Assembly (NCBI GenBank): GCA_038503065.1
Contig: JBCAMK010000006.1
Coordinates: 2,046,001 to 2,110,000, forward strand
Length of the DNA stretch: 64,000 nucleotides
DNA from: Paragyromitra xinjiangensis
Taxonomy: Eukaryota > Ascomycota > Pezizomycetes > Pezizales > Discinaceae
Direction: 5' to 3'
The first letter of the stretch is position 1. Each line of letters starts with the position of its first letter. The notes beneath the pieces were generated by a model. The model was not told where the DNA came from. It made no database searches and was given only the letters and a program-made list of their open reading frames with translations. Below are positions 11,234 to 20,326 of the stretch, piece after piece. A program made the translations under genes and the position numbers.

Positions 11234-11760
11234 AAACACTACTAATACAAGTTTTAGGTCGGGGATCTTAGTAGTTACGCATAAATTGTTTCTTTGTTTT
11301 CCTATATGTTCCTTTTTCGATTCCTTTTCATTCATTCATTCATTCATTCATTGATATTGATGACATCCTGTGGGAAGCGGCATGTATGAGAAACTTCACG
11401 AAGTAAATAAAAAAGCTAAGGGAGATATCGATAGTGCTTTTACTGCGAGCAGAGTGCTAAGACCTTGCTTCCTTACACATTAGAGTTTTTTTTCAGAAAT
11501 CTAGCTTCTTATCCTTTATATTGGGTGACTTCTGATCACCCTGCAATTCAAATCGGGGGCATCTCAGAAATGCAAATTAGCTAAGCAGTTTAGCTTGACT
11601 ATTGAAACCGAAATTTGGGAATCGCCAAAGTTATGCGGCGCTGGTACCACACAACGTTGTCGAACGAATGCACCATCACGGGACTTGACATAACTCCAAC
11701 GGCGAGCATGATTATATATCTAGGGCGCATACTGGTTTAACTTGGAGCCGATAATCTGGT
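11234..11760. other. Intergenic with a TTCA microsatellite
   Basis: Contains about six tandem TTCA units near 11328-11351. No gene is seen. Confidence 0.5.
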
Positions 11761-12508
11761 CTCAGTTCCAGTTCTTATGGTAAGAGTAGCTTTAGGGGAA
11801 GCTATTCATAAAGTCGCTTGGGTGCAAGAATATTGGGCATATGACCGTTATCGACGGTGAGGATACCGGGGATCGAGAGGACACGAGAAGTGAACTTTTT
11901 AATTAAGCCAGAGGTGAATCCCTAAAATCTGGGTAATGATAACTGCAGTTTATCAAAAACAAGAGAATCGTTTCGACTTCGAAATTACAGTAAAGCTATA
12001 TGTCATCCCGGTGTAGGTTCTAGAGTAGAGTTCGTCCACCATAACCATCGAGAGAGGAACGGAAGGTAGGATGCTTATGCTTATGACGTCATCTCGAACA
12101 CAACGCGTTGCCAAGTCTCGGGAAACCCGCAGAGCCTCAACCTTATCACAAGGACAATCCCTGTTCCGCGGCGCAATGCCTACACATAGAGGAATGAATG
12201 AGCTGCAAAGAAGAGGAAAGCGACTCTGAAAAAAGAAGAAGAATGAAAAGAATCCGAGAGGGAGAAGCTAGGCTTGGGAGCTTCAATTAGAAGGGGAGAA
12301 GAGAAAGTTGGAAGAGGATCTGGAGAAAAGGTTTGAAACGGCAAGCCAAGAACAAGCGAGAAAAGCAGCGAAGGAAAGGGAAGAGTTTCGAAAACGGCTA
12401 AAAGACCTTACATCTACAATGGAAGCCCTCATAGAGCCTCCTAAACTGGGCTGGTTCGAGCAAGTCGTTGACGCCGCCGTAAAATGGTTTGGACGTAAGA
12501 CCCGATAG
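11761..12508 (+). pseudogene. GTPase array relic: broken P-loop exon plus tail
   Basis: At 11761-11880 the DNA still resembles the G1 exon of copy 5. CTTATGGTAAGAGTAGCTTT is a broken FILMGK...SSF block, and TTCATAAAGTCGCTTGGG encodes FIKSLG, but the Walker A loop has lost bases and is frameshifted. The G3/G4 exon is missing. From 12308 to 12508 an open frame encodes a coiled coil ending PPKLGWFEQVVDAAVKWF, the family tail. This is a deleted paralogue between copies 2 and 3. Confidence 0.7.
12073..12183. repeat. Duplicated segment also present at 16562-16663
   Basis: About 100 bases that include GTTGCCAAGTCTCGGGAAAC and the following AGAGCCTCAACCTTATCACA recur at 16562-16663 in the same orientation with a diverged middle. 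On the minus strand both can be read as KVEALRVSRDLAT, so it may be a copied coding scrap, but no family is recognised. Confidence 0.6.
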
Positions 12509-13151
12509 GTGTTAGGTCGAGGGCCGTTTGGTTTTTGATTTTCCTTCGCTCCATCTTCAACCTTCTTCCACCCATCGACTTGTTATCTTGCAGCTGAACT
12601 ATGAAAGAGTTATTATCAAATAAATACACTAGGAAAGATGATACCGACATTAAAATCGGGACAATAAGCGGTTCTGCTTTTAGGTATCTGAATTTAGCTA
12701 TAGAATTATCGCATTACTGTTCAAGTGGCTAGATGACTTACTACCCCTCATATTGTACCTAACACCTAGCACCTGGTAAAACCCTTGTCCATTTGTGCTA
12801 GATAAGGCCTTGTATTTGAGACTTGTTGGTCGGTGCTTGCTTGGGGGACCGGCACAGATGGTTGCCTGAAGTATGTGGCTTAGACAAAGGCTACCGAATA
12901 TCCCTGCCGGTGGGGGAAAATTATATTCCAGTGTAACCTCAAGCTATCCTTCATGCAGCGTCTGGCACCCAGGAAGTAGGATATAAGTTCTGGTGACCCC
13001 AAGAGACTTCTACGACTTACAGAACCTTCATCCCCAACAACCTAGTTCTCAGAATCAAAAGCTCATCCATCAAAGATCCACACTGTTATCAGGAAACTGT
13101 CTTGCCGCGCTTCGGGTGGAATCTTCTCACTGGAAAAGCTCGGCTGAAATA
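12509..13151. other. Intergenic, upstream of fused GTPase gene
   Basis: No gene is supported. An open stretch from about 12993 leads in frame into the first exon of the next gene, so the true start could lie further upstream than annotated. Confidence 0.35.
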
Positions 13152-13196
13152 ATGACATTGAAAAAACTAGCCCAAACTGATCTCGAGGGGAGCTCT

Positions 13197-15651
13197 ATGG
13201 AGATTAATATTTCGGAAGGAGAATCTAGTTCAGGTAAAGCATAATGACCTCGTCTCCCGACGAATATCTGCCAGTAATCATGCTAGCTACGAACCCTCAT
13301 ACCCTATTCGCAGCTCTATCTCACTCATATGGAAGTGTGCTAACATCTTTACACGAGGTTGAAGTAACTCCACCCATTTCAGTTTTTATCCTTATGGGCA
13401 AAACGGGAGTTGGAAAAAGCACTTTCATCAAACTGCTTGGTGGGAGGGACCTTTCCGGATGTGAGCCAACTGTTGATCCTGGTATCTATTCATGTGATTC
13501 CCTCCTATCTTTTTGTCGACTTCTACCCACATGTTCTCGAATCCTGACAACCTGCGTTTCTTAAAGGCACACAAAAGCCGGTCATTTATATGACCGAAGT
13601 TGACGGAAGGAATGTCATACTACTGGATACCCCAGGCTTTGATGATTCGGCTAGGGAAAACCTCGAGCTCCTGGATGAGTTGGTCTCCCAGTTCTATGAA
13701 TTTGCTCTCCGACCAGATGAATTTGAGACGCGAGGAGTGATTTTCCTCCACGACATCAGCGAGACGCGATTTGGAGGCAGTCAAAGGAAAACCTTGGCGC
13801 TGCTTAAAGCTCTTGTCGGGGAAGAGCACATGGGCCATGTCGTCATTGGGACTACTAAGTGGAGTTCTGAAAATTCGGGAAAATTCGAACAGGAAGTACA
13901 AAGGGAGCAAGATCTACTCGATGATCAGTGGAGCGGAATTTGCAAAACCACCAGGGTCTTCAGTGGTGACAAAGACACGGCAGCCCAAATTGTTAACAAC
14001 CTCTTCTCTCTGCCCCCCGTTATCCTACTCTCTCAGCAGGAAATGCTGCAACCCCCGCATACAGTTGCGAACACGACAGCGGGTAGGCTAGCTATGCCAG
14101 ATGGCCGTTTGGAAATGGAGCAGCTTGAGAGAGAGCTTAGGGAGCAGAAGAGGGGATTCGAAGAGGCATCACAGAGGCGGGAGAAGGCCTTCCAAAAGGA
14201 ATTAGAAGAAATAAGGCAGGAGTTTGAAAAGAAAGCTAAGGAACAAGGAGAGGAACTTCGTGAGCCCGAGGCAGAAGTGCAGAAACAGAAAACCATGCTG
14301 GTGCTGAGAGAAAAATACAAGGGGGAAATGCAGAGAGGAGGCAAAGAGACGAGAGCGAAGGGTGGAAAAGACACGAAGCAGGAGTTTGCAGGATATGAAA
14401 AGGATATCCGACAGAAGGAATTAGATAGCTTTCAGAAGACGGAAAAGGCGATACGGCAAGCATTTGAAGTGGAAAATAAGAAGCGGGATGAGAGAGCAAG
14501 AAAAGCGGCTGAGAAGTTGGAGCAAGAGATCAAAACCCTTGAAGTTATAATGGAAACTTTCGCGGAGCCCCCTCAGCATGGTCGGTTTGGTGAAACTGTG
14601 GATGCTGTTGTCAAGTGGTTCCAACCCTTTAAAGCTGAGAAAGCATCGGCATCAATCCCAGCTTTCATTCTTATGGGCAAGACTGGCGCTGGGAAAAGCA
14701 ATCTTATAAGGTTACTCGGGGGAAGAGATTTCTATGGGCGCGGGCCAAAGATTTCTAGTGGCATCGATTCGTGTAATTTTTCACCAACCTCTCCCCTAAC
14801 ACTCCTGAGTACTGATAGTGTATAATCTTCTAGGCACTAGGAGCCCCACTCTATACACGACAACGGTCAACAAACAGAACATCATATTGTTGGATATCCC
14901 CGGCTTCGATAACTCGATCAAGGGAAACCTTGAAACTCTCCATGAGGTCATATCCCAGCTTTATATTCTCGCTACCCGAAGCCCTCAGATTGAGACACGA
15001 GGTGTCATATTCCTCCATGATATCAGTGAGGTGCGATTTGGAGGGAGCCAGCAAAAGACTTTGCAGATCCTCAAAGCCCTTGTCGGAGAGAAGAATATGG
15101 GGAATGTTGTTATTGGAACAACGATGTGGGAGCCACAGGGATCGTCAGTATATGAAAGGCAAGAGAAGAGAGAACAAGATCTATTACATGACCACTGGGG
15201 TGGAATATACAGGAATGTGCGAGTCCACAAGGATGATAAAGATGCGGCTGCGCAGATAATTAACGACCTTTTTGCCAAACCCCCCGTTATCCTGCTTTCC
15301 CAAGAGGAAATATTGCTGCCTCCACATACGCCCGAGAATACTACGGCGGCTCAATTAATCTTGCCTGAAGCCCATTCAGAGATGGAAAGAATCGCGATGC
15401 AGATGGAACTGCAAAAGAGGTACTTCGAAAAAAACACCGAGACACCAGGGGAAGCCTCCCAAAAACGGGCAAAGGAGGCGGCAGCCTCGCTAGGAAAAGA
15501 GCTCGAAGGGCTTGCTATAGCGGCGAAAAAGCTGGGAGAGGAGCCCCCCAAGCGAACTTTCTTTGGAAGGATCTTGGATTGGATCATGAGAATCTTTGGT
15601 GGGTTTTCCGCATTGAGTAAGCTATCGCTAGAGTTACCAACAGCTTTATAA
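13197..15651 (+). CDS. Fused double P-loop GTPase (array copies 3 and 4)
   Basis: Four exons: 13197-13233, 13314-13493, 13567-14772 and 14834-15651. They add to 2241 bases, an exact multiple of three, giving 746 residues. Domain 1 has SVFILMGKTGVGKSTF, LLDTPGFDD, GVIFLHDISETRFGGSQ and GTTKWS, then a coiled coil and the tail GRFGETVDAVVKWF. With no stop, the chain continues as KAEKASASIPAFILMGKTGAGKSN into domain 2 (LLDIPGFDN, GVIFLHDISEVRFGGSQ, GTTMW), a short coil and the tail FFGRILDWIMRIFGG. Both domains keep the family intron. An in-frame ATG at 13152 is an alternative start. Two G domains in one chain could form an intramolecular dimer like those GIMAP-type proteins form between chains. 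The second G3 has Ile and Asn where others have Thr and Asp (DIPGFDN), so one half may be catalytically weaker. Function is otherwise unknown. Confidence 0.8.
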
Positions 15652-17470
15652 TAGGAAAGGCTCGTTGATAGTTAGTCCTGTATCATGCGGTTCTTCGCTT
15701 GTTGCTTTTGCTCATGGACGCCTACGAATCTTTTATGATCGAGTGACTTTTTCCAACTCTTTCGTTGCAATCCAGGATGTGCGAGGCGCTGAGTAGATGT
15801 GTTTTTATTTCGATGGAAAAGGAGTAATGTTGGAATATTATGTTACTAAAACAGTTAGCCCGCATTGCCCTCTCTAGGCGATCTTTATATGATTTTATCT
15901 AGGATTTTGGTACTGTCCTTTATATGTAGGACGATTTGAAGTTTGTTTTTCGCCCGACTTTGAACGATAGTGCCCCCTATATGTATCGGACTAGCAAGAA
16001 AACCCCCTTTATATGCCTCCGGTGGTCCTCGAAGCGGCCCTTGTATAGTCCGAGTACCTCTGGAAATACAACCGTGGGTAGACAAGCTACATCAGAAAGG
16101 CATTGAGAATTAAAGTCGTGAAAGTATTTGGATTGGAACAAGATATTTGACAAAGAGACTCGGAGAGGCAAGGAGGCCCTTGATAAGAACACAAGAACTG
16201 GCAAAGATTCGGAGAGAGGAAAATGAAACGTGACGAAGTAGTCTTGAAACGGAACCGGAAATAAGGAGAGACAAGATGAGTGAAAGGTGAGTAGTTTGAG
16301 AGGTGGAATTGAAATGGGCCCCGCCACTACCCCCGTGGACATCCCCCTCTGAACGAGGCAAACCCAAAATAAACGACAAGCGGCAATGCTAAAACGAGCC
16401 AATGACCGGGTGCACTTAGGAGTATTAACAAAAGTAAGATATTTGAAAGCTAAAAAGAGAATTACGGGGGGTAAATCGGAAGCCAGAGAAGAGGGCAGGG
16501 GAATGGATGAGTAACTGAACGCGAAAATTTGAGAAGGTAGAAGGTAGGAGGTAGAAGGCTCATGCTTATGACGTAATTCTAGGCACCATACGTTGCCAAG
16601 TCTCGGGAAACCCGCAGAGCCTCAACCTTATCACAAGGGCGATCCCCTACGGCAATACCTACCAGCTTACCTGGAACTTCCACGGAGGACCAGATACAAT
16701 ACACCTTCGCGAAATAGTAACGGTCTCTCAAGTTGCAAAAAAACCATTCAAAACCAAGTGTAAAGAAAGACCTTTGGTATGATTCGGTACGGTCCGCTTC
16801 ATTATTTCCTTTTTTTCCGAACCTCTCCTGTTTCGTTACCTTCTTAAAGAGTGCTGGAGAAAATTTCACCCCACAACACAGTATACGTATACTAGGTACA
16901 TTTACTTCCTTATGGAAGTACCGATTCAAAAGATACTTTCATACTTAGCGCCCATTTCGGTGATGCATACATGTTAAGTGAGCGGTGTACTCCGTACTAT
17001 CCTCAATCGGCCGAATACCAGAGCACAAATTCTAGTGGGAAAACTTGCTTAGATCCAGCAAGGCAACCAATTTTTGCCCAATTAGAAACCCGATCGTACA
17101 TTCCTGGCTTTCGGGCCGTCCTTGCATCTGACAGATCGAGGATGGTATATCATAAAACTATATACTAGGCTCGTGTACTATGCATGCAGCGACGGGAATC
17201 GAAATTTTACCCTTGCTCCCCCACAAGCGTCCCACAATTAGGGTGCCACCAGTGGCTAAGCGGCGTTTAGGCAACCAATGACTAAGTCTCGCTCTTTGCA
17301 TGCTGCACACTTAATGCGGAGACCTACTAACTTAGATACCTACATATAAGGCACAAATTTTCCTAACTTCAAAGAGGGTGGTTTGAAGCCCCAGTGGTAG
17401 CTGGTTGACCTTAACTGGGCGGGACCGAAATCCCCCAAGTTATACCCTGATATCAAGCATTTCTTCGGGC
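15652..17470. other. Intergenic, no gene seen
   Basis: Holds the second copy of the repeat at 12073 (16562-16663). Otherwise no supported feature. Short minus-strand ORFs around 15885-16400 lack motifs. Confidence 0.4.
16562..16663. repeat. Second copy of the segment at 12073-12183
   Basis: See the first copy. The core is nearly identical; the edges have diverged with small indels. Confidence 0.6.
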
Positions 17471-17487
17471 TCCCCCGCAGACTGAAT

Positions 17488-17572
17488 TAGGGCTACGTGG
17501 CCGAGCCGGTTCAGTGCAATGCATGGGGTGGTTTCTCGCGTGCTGGGTCTCGAGATCTCATTCAGATACCCG
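17488..17572 (+). repeat. Possible degenerate tRNA-like (SINE-like) remnant
   Basis: GTGGCCGAGCCGGTT matches the A-box of tRNA-Ser/Leu genes. About 40 bases later GGTCTCGAGATCTC resembles a mutated B-box. No clean cloverleaf or anticodon arm can be drawn. It may be a tRNA-derived repeat or chance. Confidence 0.25.
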
Positions 17573-17982
17573 TTGATAGATACATATAACACAAAAGAAG
17601 AGAAGGCTTATGGCTTATGGCTTAGATAAATTGCTATGTTGATTGAGAATACTTCTGTCAAGTCCTCCCACACGTGCAGCCACGAGATTTGGTTTGTTTC
17701 AACGAACAGCAAGATTGGCCCTTTATACGAGTTGTGGGGCTTGACAAGCATGATTCGCTTGTACTTTCCCAGCTGTATTGATAAACCAATCAGTCAACTT
17801 ACGTCTGCCTCATGCCTATAAGAAACGTGTATACCTGCCAGCCAATAACACTCTCATGATCGCTAACTTATAGTGACAGGTCTAAATTTTATAAAGCCTG
17901 CAGCGTGTGGCCAGCGGCGCAATTTTTCAGGAATCTTCAAAAATTTCGCCATAGGTGATCTTTTCCTAGCAATCAACAGATA

Positions 17983-18023
17983 ACGTATTTGATGGGGAAG
18001 CGAGACATACCTAGTAGCGAGAT
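17983..18023 (+). repeat. pogo left terminal inverted repeat
   Basis: About 40 bases matching the reverse complement of 46479-46519 with a few substitutions (T/C at position 8, then CC.AG versus TCCAG). The flanking TA at 17981-17982 is the target duplication. Confidence 0.85.
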
Positions 18024-18375
18024 GCTTAGTCAGCGGTGGTTTAGATGTAAAGATCCCCGCATTCTTGTGCTTAACAGCACATTCCACCACCCCCTCCTAC
18101 CACGATACAAGCCCAAAATGCCTACAATCAACGAGAGAAAGGTACTGCAGCGGAATAAAGCAGAACGAGAGCGCCAAATTGCTCAAGCCATCGATGACAT
18201 CAAAAATCTCGTTTACAAAAATCTAAATGAAGCATCTGAAGCCACAGGCATTCCCCGATCGACCCTTGGACACCGAATGACCGGTAAACGAAAAAGTCGT
18301 GTGGAGGCTCATCAACATGAGCAGGCATTATCGGTTGCCTCAGAAAAAGCTATCATGCGTTGGTGTAAACTTATG

Positions 18376-18847
18376 TGTCACGGTTCGAGTAGTTTGGTTA
18401 GTAAGTTACTTGGTCGTTGACATCTTGTATCCATGGGTCACGTGTTCGGTTCTTGTTGTGGTGGTTTTTGTTTGGGTTCTATGTTGTTCGGTTGTTAGGA
18501 CTATGTGTCGCAGGCTTAGTGTTGGGATTTCCTTATTCGGTTAGGGGTTTATGTCGGTCGGAAGGTTTCGGTTGTGAGTCATGTCAACGAGAAGGAAGGG
18601 TTTAGGGTTGAAGGATTCAGGGGGATAAATAGGCGAGCTGTTGATGAGCGTTGGTGGTTTCTTTCCTTCCTTCTTCATCCTGTATCTTGTTTAATACACC
18701 TCGTATAAACCTTGACCCACGTCCCCCACGTCCACAACGATTCCTCGAACTTAGAGTATATTGTGTGACGGATAGTCACCGTGCACTAAGTACCTGGTTG
18801 AGTTGCGTGATACCTGTGTTTCCTCGTCCCTAGGCTCGTCCGTAACA
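18376..18847 (+). repeat. Gypsy 5' LTR
   Basis: 472 bp. Identical to the right LTR by eye except one C/T difference near the 3' end (TTTCCTCGTC here, TTTCCTTGTC there). TGT...ACA termini are as expected for LTRs. Confidence 0.95.
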
Positions 18848-18851
18848 CTAT

Positions 18852-18867
18852 ACAGGATCTCCTGTAC
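18852..18867 (+). other. Perfect hairpin at the primer-binding position
   Basis: Five bases after the 5' LTR lies TACAGGATCTCCTGTA, a 7-bp perfect inverted repeat with a 2-base loop. The primer-binding site should be here. No obvious tRNA 3'-end complement is recognised, so an unusual priming scheme is possible. Confidence 0.5.
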
Positions 18868-19083
18868 TCATCCAACTCAACGCCATCCGACCAAAACGAT
18901 ACATGAACTGGATAACGATCTGGACATTTATCACCTCTTGCGTAACGCGTCCCAAGGTTAGGAGCTCAAAACCTAACACCGACAGTATCTCCGAGTGGAC
19001 ACCTGAGTGGTTAGACTCTGAATACTTAGCTTCCTCGTGCAGAGTTTCACCTGCAACCACCCAAGAATTCTAGAAAGGACACC

Positions 19084-20292
19084 ATGGCCTCGTCATCCGG
19101 AACCACAGACCAGCCTTCCGTTTTTGAACGAGCCAGCGCATGGATAGCGCTAGACCTCCCCACGGACGCCGCCGATTCTGCCCAAGTTCAACAAGGACGA
19201 GAAATCATCCGTGATCTTGTTCAAGCATGCAATAATTGGCAAACTTGGGCCAACAGAAAGAATGATGAAGTCGAGGTACTAATAGAATCAAACGCTGCCC
19301 TAAGCCAAGAAGTCGAAGACTTCAAAGCAAAAGATAAGGGAAAAGGGGTAGAGAAGCCCGTTGTACCTATTAGCTCGTCATCTGGTTCCACATCACTCCC
19401 TCTCGCACCCACCACTAAGTCTTATCGATCAGAAAAAATCCCTGACCCCCCTGAGTTCACTGGCACCCGTTCCCAATTACGTCCCTTCGTTGCTCAACTA
19501 CGTCTCAAGTTCATCGCCAATGCCGACCGGTTTCCTGATTCCCAATCCCGTCTTGCATTCACTATTAATAAACTAAAGGGTGATGCTCTCGCCCAAGTTT
19601 TGCCCTATATCACTGATGATAAGGTGGACCTTGGGGATTTCGCGGACATTATCAAGATCCTGGAGGACGCTTTCGGAGACCCGGATAGGATTGCGACAGC
19701 CGAGAGAGCGATTCAGAGCTTGTACCAACGAAACAAAGAATTCTCCCTGTACTTCGCCGAGTTCCAAAGATACATGGCAGACCTAAAATGGGATGACCGT
19801 GCTAAGAAAGCCGCATTAACCCGTGGCCTTTCCACTGAACTCCAGGATGCTCTCGTATACCTTGACCCAGCCGACCGCTTTTCCGATTACGTTGCCCAAT
19901 TACAGAAACTAGACAACAGAATCAAAGCTAGAAGATCTGACACCAGCAAGAACTCTTTCCGTCCCGCCGCCAGTAGCCGACCATCCCAGTCCGTTACCCC
20001 AGCCGCTAGGACCGTTCAAACTCCTGCTACCATCCCACTTGCTCCCATCGCCCCTGCACACCCCTCGCACGTCCCTGGAGGATTGGCCCCGATGGACTTA
20101 TCAAGAGCACAACCAAGAGGGCCTTTGACTCCCCAAGAAAGAGAACGTCGCGCCCGAGCAGGGCTCTGTTTTTATTGTGGACAGAACGGACATTCTGTTA
20201 AAGAATGTCCAAATAAACGCCCGGCTAGGATAGCAGCAGCCAGAATGGAGGAAGTGGAAGAAGTAGAGGAAATTGAGTCGGGAAAAGAGTAA
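19084..20292 (+). CDS. gag: Gypsy Gag protein
   Basis: A 402-residue protein starting at ACCATGG. The middle (about residues 115-255) is a retrotransposon Gag capsid domain, with PPEFTGTRSQLRPFVAQLRL near its start. A Pro/Ala-rich linker follows, then a CCHC zinc knuckle CFYCGQNGHSVKECP (about 362-376), which binds the element's RNA. The gene is intact and would form the virus-like particle shell. The stop TAA (20290-20292) is preceded by a frameshift heptamer that allows extension into Pol. Confidence 0.93.
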   Translation: MASSSGTTDQPSVFERASAWIALDLPTDAADSAQVQQGREIIRDLVQACNNWQTWANRKNDEVEVLIESNAALSQEVEDFKAKDKGKGVEKPVVPISSSSGSTSLPLAPTTKSYRSEKIPDPPEFTGTRSQLRPFVAQLRLKFIANADRFPDSQSRLAFTINKLKGDALAQVLPYITDDKVDLGDFADIIKILEDAFGDPDRIATAERAIQSLYQRNKEFSLYFAEFQRYMADLKWDDRAKKAALTRGLSTELQDALVYLDPADRFSDYVAQLQKLDNRIKARRSDTSKNSFRPAASSRPSQSVTPAARTVQTPATIPLAPIAPAHPSHVPGGLAPMDLSRAQPRGPLTPQERERRARAGLCFYCGQNGHSVKECPNKRPARIAAARMEEVEEVEEIESGKE

Positions 20293-20326
20293 ACCATGGC
20301 CTATCAAGTGGCCTAGTCCATGGTTT
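20280..20326 (+). promoter_or_regulatory. Programmed -1 ribosomal frameshift signal between gag and pol
   Basis: GGGAAAA (20280-20286) sits in the gag frame as G GGA AAA, the X XXY YYZ form. Four bases later a perfect 9-bp stem starts, AAACCATGG (20291-20299) with CCATGGTTT (20318-20326), and a further GGCC/GGCC pairing is possible in the loop. The gag stop lies inside the spacer. The -1 frame is open from 20277 and runs straight into pol. Slipping at the heptamer would make a Gag-Pol fusion. Confidence 0.85.

Noticed and set aside
14033..14499. Ser/Leu-rich minus-strand ORFs inside the fused GTPase gene
   Set aside because: They are the antisense of the Lys/Glu coiled coil.
6484..15651. Loss of the G4 Asp (TTKW/TTMW) as evidence of dead GTPases
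   Set aside because: The TTxW motif is shared by all members and, as I recall, by related fungal AIG1-like proteins, so it is a family feature rather than decay.
16579..16929. Minus-strand 116-residue ORF as a gene
   Set aside because: Its only conserved part is the short segment duplicated at 12.1 kb, and no domain or splice context supports it.
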